From an uncultured Bacteroides sp. (GTDB lineage Bacteria; Bacteroidota; Bacteroidia; Bacteroidales; Bacteroidaceae), in assembly GCF_959029255.1 (NCBI RefSeq), contig NZ_CAUFUE010000015.1, positions 48,823 through 112,822 on the forward strand: DNA of 64,000 nt, written 5' to 3'. Shown piece after piece: positions 15,995-25,889 of the stretch (its first letter is position 1; each line of letters starts with the position of its first letter). Below the pieces are notes generated by a model, which had not been told where the DNA came from, did no database searches, and saw only the letters and a program-made list of their open reading frames with translations. A program made the position numbers and the translations under genes.

Positions 15995-16052
15995 ACATAC
16001 TTACCCCGCTTCCCGTCAGAACAGCGCGCTCAGGGTAAGCTTTTTATTTTTA
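15995..16052 (+). ncRNA. Candidate small RNA with own promoter and terminator
   Basis: A TTTG at 15959-15962 and TATCTTTA at 15982-15989 are 19 bases apart, the spacing of a Bacteroides promoter. About 20 bases on, CTTACCC (from about 16000) pairs with GGGTAAG (16033-16039), enclosing a GC-rich region with GCGCGC. The right arm is followed directly by CTTTTTATTTTT, like an intrinsic terminator. The result would be a transcript of about 55 bases. It lies between the divergent KilA-N and acyl-CoA ligase genes. The alternative is an attenuator in the ligase leader. Confidence 0.45.
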
Positions 16053-16145
16053 ATAACCCCTCTTCTAAAGATTTCATTATCAGTATGGAAATAGTTTCAA
16101 ATAAAACTAATACCTTTGTGCCGTATTTACCAACAAATTAAAAAT

Positions 16146-17951
16146 ATGACTTATCATCATTTGTCTGTCTTGGTGCATCGCCAGGCAGAGAAGTATGGAG
16201 ACAAAATAGCCCTTAAATACCGGGACTATGAAACTTCGCAATGGTTACCCATCACTTGGAATGAATTTTCGCGGACAGTGCGGCAAGTGGCCAATGCATT
16301 AGTGGCATTGGGTGTTGAAGAACAAAGAAATATCGGTATTTTCTCACAGAATAAACCTGAATGTCTGTTCACTGATTTTGGAGCGTTTGCCAACCGCCTG
16401 GTGACTATACCGCTGTATGCCACCAGTTCACCGGCGCAGGCGCAATATATCATCAATGATGCTCAGATACGCTTTCTTTTCGTAGGCGAGCAATTTCAGT
16501 ATGATGCCGCTTTCAGTGTGTTCGGTTTCTGCCAGTCTTTGCAGAAGCTCATTATTTTTGACCGTTCCGTGGTCCGTGACCCTCGTGACAAGACTTCCAT
16601 TTACTTTGATGAATTCTTGGCGATGGGTAAAGACCTGCCGCATAACGATATCGTGGAAGAACGTATGGCGCGCGCTTCGGATGATGACCTTGCCAATATC
16701 CTTTATACTTCCGGCACTACCGGCGAGCCGAAGGGAGTGATGCTGCATCACTTCAATTATAGAGAAGCTATCCGCATCCACGACATCCGTCTGCCTTTTA
16801 TGACGGACAAGGACGTGTCCATGAACTTCCTTCCGTTGACACATGTCTTTGAGAAGGCATGGTGCTATCTGTGTATCCACCGTGGAACGCAAATCTGCAT
16901 CAATCTCCGTCCTGCGGATATCCAGACTACTATCAAGGAAGTTCGTCCGACATTGATGTGCAGTGTTCCTCGTTTCTGGGAGAAAGTGTATGCAGGTGTC
17001 CAGGAGAAGATTTCTCAGGAGACAGGTATGAAAAAGGCTCTGATGCTGGATGCCATCAAGGTGGGAAAAGCCCATAACATTGACTATTTGCGGCAGGGAA
17101 AGACTCCGCCGATGTTATTGCATCTGAAGTATAAGTTCTATGAAAAGACTATCTATGCCTTGCTGAAGAAGACCATCGGCATTGAGAACGGAAACTTCTT
17201 CCCGACTGCCGGTGCCGCCGTATCCGATGAAATTTGCGAATTTGTACATTCCGTAGGTATCAATATGGTGGTGGGCTATGGTTTGACAGAGTCTACCGCA
17301 ACTGTTTCCTGTTTCCCTAACGAAGGTTACGAGATTGGTTCGGTGGGTAAAGTAATGCCGGATATTGAAGTGAAAATCGGTGAGGACAATGAAATCTTGC
17401 TTCGCGGTAAGACAATGACCACCGGATATTACAAGAAAGCGGAAGCGACTGCCGCTGCCATTGATAAGGACGGCTGGTTCCATACAGGGGACGCGGGGTA
17501 TATGAAAGGTGACAATCTGTATCTGACGGAACGTATCAAGGATTTGTTCAAGACTTCCAATGGTAAGTATGTCTGTCCCCAAGCGTTGGAAACCAAACTG
17601 GCGATTGACCGTTACATTGACCAGATTGCCGTTATTGCCGACCAGCGCAAGTTCGTTTCGGCTCTGATAGTTCCTGTTTATGGTTTTGTAAAAGACTATG
17701 CCAAGGAAAAGGGTATCGAATACAAGGATATGGCTGAATTGTTGCAACATCCTAAAATTCAGGCCCTGTTCCGTGCGCGTATCGACACCTTGCAGCAACA
17801 GTTTGCGCACTATGAGCAGATAAAGCGTTTTACGTTGCTGCCCGAACCCTTCAGCATGGAGCGTGGCGAGTTGACGAATACGCTGAAGCTGAAAAGAGCT
17901 GTCGTGTCCAAAAATTATAAGGAGCTGATTGATACAATGTACGAAGAATAA
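16146..17951 (+). CDS. Long-chain acyl-CoA synthetase (AMP-binding)
   Basis: A 601-residue adenylate-forming enzyme that activates fatty acids with ATP to acyl-AMP and then acyl-CoA in the cytoplasm or at the inner membrane. It shows the P-loop-like motif YTSGTTGEPKGVM (about 187-199), the A5-type VVGYGLTESTATVS, the A7/A8 region GWFHTGDAGYM and the hinge-proximal ERIKDLFKTSNGKYV. The start is at 16146; a TTG at 16116 only extends into the promoter-like TACCTTTG region at 16111-16118. Single-gene unit. The substrate chain length cannot be read from sequence, but the layout matches FadD/FAA-type long-chain ligases of Bacteroidetes. Confidence 0.88.
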   Translation: MTYHHLSVLVHRQAEKYGDKIALKYRDYETSQWLPITWNEFSRTVRQVANALVALGVEEQRNIGIFSQNKPECLFTDFGAFANRLVTIPLYATSSPAQAQYIINDAQIRFLFVGEQFQYDAAFSVFGFCQSLQKLIIFDRSVVRDPRDKTSIYFDEFLAMGKDLPHNDIVEERMARASDDDLANILYTSGTTGEPKGVMLHHFNYREAIRIHDIRLPFMTDKDVSMNFLPLTHVFEKAWCYLCIHRGTQICINLRPADIQTTIKEVRPTLMCSVPRFWEKVYAGVQEKISQETGMKKALMLDAIKVGKAHNIDYLRQGKTPPMLLHLKYKFYEKTIYALLKKTIGIENGNFFPTAGAAVSDEICEFVHSVGINMVVGYGLTESTATVSCFPNEGYEIGSVGKVMPDIEVKIGEDNEILLRGKTMTTGYYKKAEATAAAIDKDGWFHTGDAGYMKGDNLYLTERIKDLFKTSNGKYVCPQALETKLAIDRYIDQIAVIADQRKFVSALIVPVYGFVKDYAKEKGIEYKDMAELLQHPKIQALFRARIDTLQQQFAHYEQIKRFTLLPEPFSMERGELTNTLKLKRAVVSKNYKELIDTMYEE

Positions 17952-18012
17952 ATTAACTTTGTACTTTGAGCATAAGCCCGGAAGACTATGACAAAGGAAA
18001 CACACATCAATG

Positions 18013-18109
18013 CTACCTGTCGTCCTGAGCTTGTCGAAGGATTTACTCTCTTTCATGTGCATTTAGAGAAAATCTCTTTCGACAGGTTCAGGATGCCGGG
18101 TAGTGACAG
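18013..18109. repeat. REP-like imperfect palindrome (TTCGACA type)
   Basis: CGTCCTGAGCTTGTCGAAGG on the left is mirrored by CTTTCGACAGGTTCAGGATG on the right, with outer CTGTC/GACAG bases. This belongs to the very common TTCGAC...CTCAGG intergenic palindromes. It ends right before the ATG of the regulator gene and lengthens that frame by a spurious 41 codons. Confidence 0.75.
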
Positions 18110-18110
18110 A

Positions 18111-19760
18111 ATGAAGAAAAAGATTGTGCTTTGCCTTTGTCTGATTTTTACTCTCTCGCTTCATGCGCAAACCCCTATCGATTCGCTGCTGAGTGTGCTC
18201 GATGGGGTGGTTGAGCGGAGTAGCCAGTATGAAGAAGTGAAGCGGCAGCGCATTGCCCTGTTGAGGGAGGATGTTTTAAACCGGGGACTTTCTCTTGAAG
18301 AGCAGTATCACGCCAATCTCCGCCTTTATAATGAGTATGAAGCTTATATTTGTGATTCCGCACGCCATTATATCAACCGGAATATAGAGATAGCTATCCG
18401 TCTGGGACGGCAGGACTGGCTGAATGAGTCGAAACTGAACAAGGCGCATATTCTTGCCACTTCCGGATTGTATGCCGAGGGGGTCAGGCTATTGGAAAGC
18501 ATCGATAAAAAGGAGCTTGCGGACAAGTTGCTGATTGATTATTACATGTCTTTTGAGAATATCTATCTCTATCATGCCGAGTATGCTGAAGATGACGAAT
18601 ACAGGCCCGTGTATCTCAAAAAGATGAATGCCTATCGCGACTCTGTTCTCCGGTTGGTTCCTCAAGACACTTACCCGTATGTGATAATGAAAGGACCTTC
18701 TCTAGTCGACCGGAACCGACAGAAAGAGGCGGAAGAATTATTGGAAAACTTTCTCTCCAAAGTAGCTCCCGATACCAGGGAATACGCTATCATTACTTCT
18801 ATTCTGGCTTTTGTTTATCAATACGACGACCGGCCGGATATGCAGAAACTGTATTTGGCCAAGAGTGCCATTGCCGACATAAAAGGGGTGGTGAAAGAAA
18901 ATAACTCCCTTCGGGCATTGGCCGAACTGCTTTATGGTGCGGGCGATATAGAACGGGCTAATAATTATATGAAGAAAAGTATGGCGGATGCCAGCTTATA
19001 CAATGCCCGTTTGCGTAATGTACAGGCTTCTAAAATGTTGCCGGTGATAGACCATTCCTACCAGTTGGAGAAGGAGAGGCAGCGTGAAAAGCTGCAAGTG
19101 TTTCTGTGGGTAATCAGCATATTGTCCCTGTTCCTCATCCTGACCATCGGTTATATTATCCGTCAGATGAAGAAATTGGCTAAAGCCCGTTCGGAACTGG
19201 TTTGCGCGAATGATGAGTTGCAAAAGTTGAATGCTGATTTGCTGGATGCCAACCATCAGCAGAAACTGATGAATGATGCGTTGCGGGAAACGAATTGTAT
19301 CAAGGAAGAATATATCGGCCGGTTTTTGGGGCTTTGTTCCGCTTACATTGATAAATTGGAAACTTACAGGCGGATGTTGAATAAGAAAGCCGCTTCCGGT
19401 AAAGTGGAAGAACTGTATAAAACGTTGAAATCTTCCCAATTCATCGACGAAGAACTTACTGAGTTTTATCATAATTTTGATAACTCTTTCTTGAATATCT
19501 TTCCCGATTTTGTGGAATGTTTCAATCGTCTCTTACCGGAAGGTGAGCCTATTGTCCCCAAACAGGGTGAACGGTTGACTACGGAGTTGCGCATTTTCGC
19601 CCTGATTCGTTTGGGAATTACGGATAGTGCGAAGATAGCCAGTTTCCTGCGTTATTCCATTACTACTATTTATACCTATCGTTCCAAACTGAAAAATAAA
19701 TCCCTTTATCGGGATGATTTTGAGGAAAGAGTGATGAAAATAGGCTCTTTCAAGGCTTGA
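18111..19760 (+). CDS. SusR-like membrane regulator (DUF6377 family) of the starch PUL
   Basis: A 549-residue protein: signal peptide (IVLCLCLIFTLSLHAQ), a periplasmic helical TPR-like sensor (about 20-320), one TM helix (VFLWVISILSLFLILTIGYI), a coiled-coil linker (LVCANDELQKLNADLLDANH) and a C-terminal LuxR-like HTH (LTTELRIFALIRLGITDSAK then IASFLRYSITTIYTYRSKLK). This is the architecture of SusR, which senses maltose and activates sus genes in B. thetaiotaomicron. The ATG at 18111 is chosen because the frame from 17988 runs through a REP-like repeat and lacks a signal at its start. It directly precedes susC and probably activates it. Confidence 0.85.
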   Translation: MKKKIVLCLCLIFTLSLHAQTPIDSLLSVLDGVVERSSQYEEVKRQRIALLREDVLNRGLSLEEQYHANLRLYNEYEAYICDSARHYINRNIEIAIRLGRQDWLNESKLNKAHILATSGLYAEGVRLLESIDKKELADKLLIDYYMSFENIYLYHAEYAEDDEYRPVYLKKMNAYRDSVLRLVPQDTYPYVIMKGPSLVDRNRQKEAEELLENFLSKVAPDTREYAIITSILAFVYQYDDRPDMQKLYLAKSAIADIKGVVKENNSLRALAELLYGAGDIERANNYMKKSMADASLYNARLRNVQASKMLPVIDHSYQLEKERQREKLQVFLWVISILSLFLILTIGYIIRQMKKLAKARSELVCANDELQKLNADLLDANHQQKLMNDALRETNCIKEEYIGRFLGLCSAYIDKLETYRRMLNKKAASGKVEELYKTLKSSQFIDEELTEFYHNFDNSFLNIFPDFVECFNRLLPEGEPIVPKQGERLTTELRIFALIRLGITDSAKIASFLRYSITTIYTYRSKLKNKSLYRDDFEERVMKIGSFKA

Positions 19761-19812
19761 ATTTCTTATTTCCGATTTAGTTTTTTATCCCCTTTTTACT
19801 TATCTATAGTGT

Positions 19813-19831
19813 TGATATTCAGGGAATATCA
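19813..19831. promoter_or_regulatory. Palindrome upstream of susC (possible SusR site)
   Basis: TGATATTC-AGG-GAATATCA is a perfect 8-base inverted repeat about 125 bases before the susC start, in the regulator-susC intergenic region. A TGATATTTG sequence that resembles a -7 box follows at about 19897-19905. Binding by the upstream regulator is an inference from position. Confidence 0.45.
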
Positions 19832-19956
19832 TTTATGCTATTTTTAGATTTCTTTTAGTCTGAAATTAAAATATATTCATAACTGCTGATATTTGCATCA
19901 CCACCTTCCGGGTAGAACGGAAGCGGAACTTATTGTTAATGTAAAATCGAAGTATT

Positions 19957-22911
19957 ATGAATGTAAAAAGAACAAAGCAATGTCTTTTCCGGCATTTTCT
20001 CATCCTCGCCGGACTACTTGTTACAATGGCAGCTTCGGCACAGCAGTTTACAGTGAAAGGAACTGTAAGAGACATGTCCGGTGAACCGATTATCGGTGCC
20101 AATGTAATGGTAAAGGGAACTTCTAACGGAGCAATTACTGATGTTGACGGGAACTATTCGGTTTCAGGCGTCAGTTCGTCGTCTGTACTTGTCTTCTCTT
20201 TTATTGGGTATAAAAATCAGGAGGTAGCCTGTAAGGGGCAGCGTGAAATCAATGTCACTTTGGCAGAAGACCTCCAGACTTTGGATGAAGTGGTAGTAGT
20301 GGGTTATGGCTCGTTGAGCAAGAAAGAACTCTCCAGTTCTATCGTTCAGGTAGACAAAAGTAAATTCCAGCAGGGAGCCATGAACAATCCTATGGAAATG
20401 TTGACCGGTAAGGTAGCCGGTTTGAATGTAGTCAATACGGCTTCGGCAAATCCTAACTCTGGCTCTTCTCTCCAAATTCGTGGCGCAACGTCTATCACGG
20501 CTTCCAACGACCCGCTGATTGTGATTGACGGGGTAGCGGGAGGAGATATCCGTAACCTTTCTTCACAAGACATCGAATCGATGACTGTGTTGAAGGATGC
20601 CGGTTCTGCTGCAATCTACGGTACGCGTGGCGCCAACGGTGTGATTTTGATTACTACCAAGAAAGGTGCAGGTGAACCGGGTACGGCAAAGGTCACATAC
20701 GATAGTTGGTTCGGAGTGAATATCGCCAAATCCGGACCGGATATCCTTTCACCGGATGAGTTCCGCCGTTCACGTCGTGGCACCGATTACGGTGCGTCTA
20801 CCGATTGGTATGATTTGTTGTTGAGAGACTTTTCCTACGACAACAACCAGTACGTATCCATAGACGGCAGTACGAAGAACGGTTATTACGGCGCTTCTTT
20901 CAATTATAAGAAAGCGACGGGCATCGACCTGAAGAGTGACCGTGAGGAATATGGAGGCCGTTTCGTGATTGAACAGCGTGTTATAGACAATCGCCTGCAA
21001 CTGAACGGCTCTTTGAATGCACGCCGGGTAAATGAAACTTGGGGGAATGATGGTATGTTTGATACCGCACTCTCCATGAACCCCACAATGCCGCTGTATG
21101 ATGATAATGGCAATTACTACCAACCCTCTTCTCCTACAGGCGCCCGCAACCCGGTGGCTGAGTTGAAAGATATCGATAATAACGGCCAGCGCATGTATGT
21201 ATTGGGAACGGCAGAAGCTAAACTGAATATTCTCCGCTCGGAGAAACATGTACTGAATACTTCTATCAGTTATTCTTTACACTACAATGATTTGAAGCAG
21301 CAATACTTCACACCTTCCACCTCGGGAGAGTCTTATTGGAATGGTTATAAAGGCCGTGCGGAAGTGACGTATCAGAAATGGTACACGCAACGTTTGGAAT
21401 GGTTGGCAAACTATGCGCTTACATTGGACGATCATAGCATCAAGGCTGTGGCGGGTTATACCTATGAAAATTCCCGTTGGGAACGTTTACAGGCTTCCAA
21501 TAGTGATTTTGCTTACGATAACATCAAGTGGCATGACATCGGTAGCGGTAGTTACCTCAATGCCGGAAAAGCCGGTATGGCTACAGGACAGTCCGTTGCC
21601 AAGCTGATAGGTACTTTCGGACGTATCAACTACAACTGGAAGAATTTGTTGATGGCGTCGGCGTCTATCCGCTATGAAGGTTCCACCAAGTTCGGGAAGG
21701 ACCATAAGTGGGGTGCTTTTCCCTCGGTGTCCCTTGCCTGGGAAATGGCAAATATGGGCTTCATGAAAGGTGCGTCGGATGTTGTGAAGAGTTTGAAGCC
21801 CCGTATCTCATACGGTGTGACTGGACGTTCGGACTTCAACTCTTATCTGTCGTTGGCTACGTATAGTACTAAAGGAAGTTATTTCATGGATGGTGAATGG
21901 GTAAAAGGTTATGCTCCTTCTGTAAACGCCAATCCTGAACTGGGTTGGGAAAAGAGCATCAGTACCAATGTCGGTATCGACTTCGTGCTTTGGAACCGTT
22001 TGAGAGGTTCTATCGACTGGTTCGACCGTCAGTCTAAAGACCTTCTTTATAATTACACGGCTCCCCAGCCACCGTTTGTATATTCTAACATTCTTGTGAA
22101 TGTGGGTACTACACAGAACCGTGGTATCGAACTTTCTGTGGACGGTGATATTTTTAAAGGGACAAAAGTGGAATGGACTTCCGGCATCAACTACTCGTAC
22201 GGAACCACCAAACTCAAAGTACTTTCCAACACCATGTATCAGGCATCGTACGTAGAACTGTACCAAAAACCGGGAGTAGGTACCAGCGAGTACTTCTTCC
22301 GTGTGCAGGAAGGTGGCAAAGTCGGTCAGTTCTATGGTTATGAGTATGCAGGGGTGGAAGACGGCAAGATGATGATTTATACCGATGAAGGTGAGAAAGT
22401 GCCTGTGTCCGAGGCCGATGCCAAGTATAAACGTTACATCGGCAACGGAACCCCGACCTCTTATCTTTCCTGGAGCAATACGTTGCGTTACAAGAATTTC
22501 GACCTGAACATATTCTTCCGTGGAGCTTTCGGATTTGAAATATTCAATATGCGTAAGTATGGTATGGGATTGCAAGGCTGCGGTACGGATAATGTACTTC
22601 GTGACGCTTATCTCAAAGATAAGGATATTGTTACCGGTGGCGGTGTCATATCTTCTTTCTTCCTTGAGAAAGGTGATTACTTTAAACTGGAAAATGTGAC
22701 ATTGGGTTATAACTTTACTCCGAAACCCAATAAGATACTGGAAAGTATGCGTGTATTTGTTTCTGCCAAGAATCTCTTTACACTCACCGGATATTCCGGT
22801 AACGATCCTTCCATTGTGTCTGTCAACGGACTGACTCCGGGCGTAGATACGAATAGTGCCTATCCCACGGCTACTCAGTTGAGTCTGGGACTGACCTTAC
22901 GGTTTAAATAA
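19957..22911 (+). CDS. susC: SusC-like TonB-dependent outer membrane transporter (starch PUL)
   Basis: A 984-residue outer membrane transporter that imports starch oligosaccharides using TonB energy. Order: signal peptide (to about 28, ending MAASAQ), CarboxypepD_reg-like domain (about 31-110, FTVKGTVRDMSGEPIIGANV), the TonB-box/plug start LDEVVVVGYGSLSKKELS, a plug domain with ITASNDPLIVIDGVAGGDIR and IYGTRGANGVILITTKKGAG, then a 22-strand barrel ending LSLGLTLRFK. It pairs with the SusD lipoprotein gene 29 bases downstream. Assignment to starch comes from the GH97, GH13 and SusR-like neighbours, not from the barrel itself. Confidence 0.93.
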   Translation: MNVKRTKQCLFRHFLILAGLLVTMAASAQQFTVKGTVRDMSGEPIIGANVMVKGTSNGAITDVDGNYSVSGVSSSSVLVFSFIGYKNQEVACKGQREINVTLAEDLQTLDEVVVVGYGSLSKKELSSSIVQVDKSKFQQGAMNNPMEMLTGKVAGLNVVNTASANPNSGSSLQIRGATSITASNDPLIVIDGVAGGDIRNLSSQDIESMTVLKDAGSAAIYGTRGANGVILITTKKGAGEPGTAKVTYDSWFGVNIAKSGPDILSPDEFRRSRRGTDYGASTDWYDLLLRDFSYDNNQYVSIDGSTKNGYYGASFNYKKATGIDLKSDREEYGGRFVIEQRVIDNRLQLNGSLNARRVNETWGNDGMFDTALSMNPTMPLYDDNGNYYQPSSPTGARNPVAELKDIDNNGQRMYVLGTAEAKLNILRSEKHVLNTSISYSLHYNDLKQQYFTPSTSGESYWNGYKGRAEVTYQKWYTQRLEWLANYALTLDDHSIKAVAGYTYENSRWERLQASNSDFAYDNIKWHDIGSGSYLNAGKAGMATGQSVAKLIGTFGRINYNWKNLLMASASIRYEGSTKFGKDHKWGAFPSVSLAWEMANMGFMKGASDVVKSLKPRISYGVTGRSDFNSYLSLATYSTKGSYFMDGEWVKGYAPSVNANPELGWEKSISTNVGIDFVLWNRLRGSIDWFDRQSKDLLYNYTAPQPPFVYSNILVNVGTTQNRGIELSVDGDIFKGTKVEWTSGINYSYGTTKLKVLSNTMYQASYVELYQKPGVGTSEYFFRVQEGGKVGQFYGYEYAGVEDGKMMIYTDEGEKVPVSEADAKYKRYIGNGTPTSYLSWSNTLRYKNFDLNIFFRGAFGFEIFNMRKYGMGLQGCGTDNVLRDAYLKDKDIVTGGGVISSFFLEKGDYFKLENVTLGYNFTPKPNKILESMRVFVSAKNLFTLTGYSGNDPSIVSVNGLTPGVDTNSAYPTATQLSLGLTLRFK

Positions 22912-22940
22912 TTAGTCGAATCATTCAATAGAACGAAAAT

Positions 22941-24734
22941 ATGAAATACATAAAATATAATTGGCTGTTGCTGGCCATCCTGAGTTTTTCTTTGTCATCC
23001 TGCTTCGACCTTGATGAAGAAGTGTTTGACAGAGTGGATTCCAAGATTTATTATCAAGATGAGAAAAGTGTGAAAGGCGCTGTTGCTTCTATCTATCAGA
23101 CCGGAGCGATGAGTTACATTGAATATTTCTGGTATCTCCAGGAATTTTCGGCCGACCAGGTCACCTGGCGTTCATGGAACGGTGGTTTGTGGGGATATGA
23201 TGAAGCCGAGAAGTTTGTACTCTCCACTCATACATGGACCCCTGATTCAAAAATTATCCGTTCCACTTGGGAGACGGCATGGACCACTATCGGTCTTTGC
23301 AATACGTTGCTTGCCGATTTGGAATCATTGGAACCCGCTTCATTGAAGATGACCCCGGAGAAGATGAAGACTTATATCGGTGAGGTACGCACCCTTCGTG
23401 CATGGGCCTACTATAATATCTTTGAAATTTGGGGAGGTACACTTCCGCTGAATATCTCGGTAGGTACGGATATTCCTCCTACGGCAGATGCGGATTTTGA
23501 TACGAGCTGTAAGAAAATCTATAACTTTATTGTGACGGAGCTGGATGATTGTGTCAACGACCTTACCAAGAACAATGTGAACCGCATGAATCAGGCGGTG
23601 AACCGTATGATTAAAGCGCGTCTGTTGCTGAACGCCGAAGTATTTATCAAGGAAGACCATTACAGCGAGTGTGCAACGCTTTGCCAGGATATCCTGGATA
23701 ATAAGTACGGTACTTATTCTGTTGCGAAAGATTATCGTGACATCTATTCCATCAATAATATCAACTGCCCGGAGGTAGTAATGGCTTTTGCATTTGAGGT
23801 GGGACAGTTGAATGGAGGTTGGATGCGCGATATGCCTTTCCTGCCTTATAATATATGGGAATATTTCAATGGTACCTATACACAAAGCCCTTGGAATTGC
23901 GTTTGCTTGACTCCTTCTTTTGACAACTCGGGCAATGTCAATTCATACGGTGGAACGGACAATCCGGCATGTTTCCTGGATGCCCCTTATAATGATAAGT
24001 TGGGTGCTGTTTATGAGCGCTACGATGATAGAGATATCCGTAAGCAGAACTACGTATATGATGAGGCTGCCGGTAACTATAGAGGTATGTTCTTGAAAGG
24101 GGCTCTCAAGGCTAATTTCGGCAAGGGAGAGTCTATCAAAGCGGATGCCGACCGTGATGGACAGCCTATAGTCTATGTGGACCAGGTAGGCACATTTATG
24201 AATAAAGGACGTAATCTGGAAACCGTGATGTCACCGCGATGGGGCGAAACGACCTCGGGTGTGCGATTGATGAAATATCCGGTTTACCCCGAATCGGCAG
24301 GTATTGATTTTCAGGATATAGACGAAGTTGAGTTCCGTTTGTCCGAAGTGGTGTATATGCTGGCTGAATGCAAGATGCGTGCAGGTGATGCCAATGGAGC
24401 TAAGGAACTGGTGAACAGTGTCCGCCAACGCTATTTCTCTGCGTCGGATTGGGCTAAAGTAAAGGATGAGCCGGGACGTGGCTTTACAGCTTTCGATATG
24501 GACTGGATGCTGAACCAGTGGGGACTGGAATTCCTGTCCGAAGGACGTCGCCGCCGTACGGATTTGCGCCGTTTCGATAAATTCACTCAAGGTCAATGGT
24601 GGTTCTTCGGCAGAGCTACGGAAGATGGTAAGGTACTTCCTGCCCAGCGTGACCGTAAATATGAATGGTATCCGCTTCCGTCATCAGCCTTGTTGGTGAA
24701 TCCGGGACTGATACAAAATCCTAATTATCAATAA
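22941..24734 (+). CDS. susD: SusD-like surface glycan-binding lipoprotein (starch PUL)
   Basis: A 597-residue lipoprotein (LSFSLSSC, acidic residues after the Cys, as in surface-exported lipoproteins). SusD proteins form a lid over SusC and bind glycan on the cell surface. Seen here: a TPR-like helical core with the RagB/SusD pattern IGEVRTLRAWAYYNIFEIWG and GTLPLN, and the C-terminal signature LSEVVYMLAECKMRAGD followed by WGLEFLSEGRRRRTDLRRF and WYPLPSSALLVNPGLIQNPN. It is complete and lies between susC and the starch-binding lipoprotein gene, all in one operon. Confidence 0.93.
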   Translation: MKYIKYNWLLLAILSFSLSSCFDLDEEVFDRVDSKIYYQDEKSVKGAVASIYQTGAMSYIEYFWYLQEFSADQVTWRSWNGGLWGYDEAEKFVLSTHTWTPDSKIIRSTWETAWTTIGLCNTLLADLESLEPASLKMTPEKMKTYIGEVRTLRAWAYYNIFEIWGGTLPLNISVGTDIPPTADADFDTSCKKIYNFIVTELDDCVNDLTKNNVNRMNQAVNRMIKARLLLNAEVFIKEDHYSECATLCQDILDNKYGTYSVAKDYRDIYSINNINCPEVVMAFAFEVGQLNGGWMRDMPFLPYNIWEYFNGTYTQSPWNCVCLTPSFDNSGNVNSYGGTDNPACFLDAPYNDKLGAVYERYDDRDIRKQNYVYDEAAGNYRGMFLKGALKANFGKGESIKADADRDGQPIVYVDQVGTFMNKGRNLETVMSPRWGETTSGVRLMKYPVYPESAGIDFQDIDEVEFRLSEVVYMLAECKMRAGDANGAKELVNSVRQRYFSASDWAKVKDEPGRGFTAFDMDWMLNQWGLEFLSEGRRRRTDLRRFDKFTQGQWWFFGRATEDGKVLPAQRDRKYEWYPLPSSALLVNPGLIQNPNYQ

Positions 24735-24752
24735 CATTAAATCAGAATATCC

Positions 24753-25889
24753 ATGAAGAAGAATATATTCTACTTACTGCTGTTAATGCCGTTGCTGGCG
24801 TTCTTGGGCAGTTGCGATGATAAAGACGAGATTGTGTTTGACCATGAGTTGCCTCAATTCGAGTTGAAAGATAATGCCATCTTGCTGGAAGTGATTATGC
24901 CGCAAGGGACATCTGCTGATGATAAAATTTATATTGCGGGTGATTTCAACGGGGGAGAAGAAGCCGTAGGTCAACTGGAATGGTGCTTGGAAAAAGCTGC
25001 GAATAGTGATGTGAAATGGGGAATTTATCTGACACCCTCCACATTTAAGAATGGCAAGACACTGGCTGACGGATTTTATTTTGTCTCTGAAAAACAAGGA
25101 ATGGAACGCACGGTGAAAAATAAGGATGTATCTCATACGTTGAATGTAAGTGTGGGAACGCGTACCAATGTAACGGTTTCCCGCTGGGCGGCTTATTTTG
25201 AAGAAGAACCGGATGAAGTGACACATGATGGATATGTCATTTACGTGGAAGATAATTCCGGTTGGGATGCCGTGGCGCTCTACGCTTGGGGCAGCGACCT
25301 GCCCGAACTGTTTGGCGCTTGGCCGGGAATACAACCTACCGGGACAGAAGTAAAGGATGGTGTTACTTATAAGTATTTCGACACGGGAGAGGCCAATAAG
25401 GGGCTGACCTATAATCTAATCTTCAACAATAATAATGGTGGTGAACAGTTTGATGCAGCGGTTGTAACATTAGACCGTGATTATTATCTGAGAATTACAA
25501 ATACCGGTTATGAGGAGATAGACCCGAGCCAGAATATTACCCATGACGGATATGCCATTTTCATTGAAGATAACTCCGGCTGGGATGCACTTACGCTTTA
25601 TGCCTGGGGCAATGATTTGCCTGAGTTGTTTGGAGGGTGGCCCGGAGTCGCCGCTACGGGAACGGTCACCATCAAGGGCATCACTTATCAGTATTTCGAT
25701 ACCGGAAAAGCCAACGAAGGACTGACCTATAATCTGATTTGCAACAATAAGGATGGCGGCAAACAGTTTGATTTGGCACCGGTAACTTTAGACCGTCACT
25801 ACTATTTCAGCATAACAGACAGTAAAGGAACAGAGGTAGACCCGGAAAATCCCGGAGGTGAAGAAACTGAACCGGAAACTAAAGAATGA
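24753..25889 (+). CDS. SusE/SusF-position lipoprotein with two tandem starch-binding-like modules
   Basis: A 378-residue lipoprotein (signal to LAFLGSC, then DDKDE, an acidic stretch fitting surface export). Residues about 30-150 form an N-terminal beta domain. Two copies of a module of about 106 residues follow, starting near residues 158 and 264, each with HDGY.I..EDNSGWDA, LYAWG.DLPELFG.WPG, YFDTG.AN.GLTYNLI and NNN.GG.QFD. The aromatic WPG-type strand pattern resembles starch-binding CBM26-like modules. It occupies the place of SusE/SusF and probably binds starch at the surface. The two copies look like a recent internal duplication. Its stop overlaps the next gene by four bases. Confidence 0.8.
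   Translation: MKKNIFYLLLLMPLLAFLGSCDDKDEIVFDHELPQFELKDNAILLEVIMPQGTSADDKIYIAGDFNGGEEAVGQLEWCLEKAANSDVKWGIYLTPSTFKNGKTLADGFYFVSEKQGMERTVKNKDVSHTLNVSVGTRTNVTVSRWAAYFEEEPDEVTHDGYVIYVEDNSGWDAVALYAWGSDLPELFGAWPGIQPTGTEVKDGVTYKYFDTGEANKGLTYNLIFNNNNGGEQFDAAVVTLDRDYYLRITNTGYEEIDPSQNITHDGYAIFIEDNSGWDALTLYAWGNDLPELFGGWPGVAATGTVTIKGITYQYFDTGKANEGLTYNLICNNKDGGKQFDLAPVTLDRHYYFSITDSKGTEVDPENPGGEETEPETKE

Noticed and set aside
17115..18062. 315-codon antisense frame over the acyl-CoA ligase gene
   Set aside because: A shadow of the ligase codons that also runs into a REP-like repeat; no recognisable domain.
17988..18110. Upstream extension of the SusR-like gene to the ATG at 17988
   Set aside because: The extension translates a REP-like palindrome and would bury the signal peptide; the ATG at 18111 is used.
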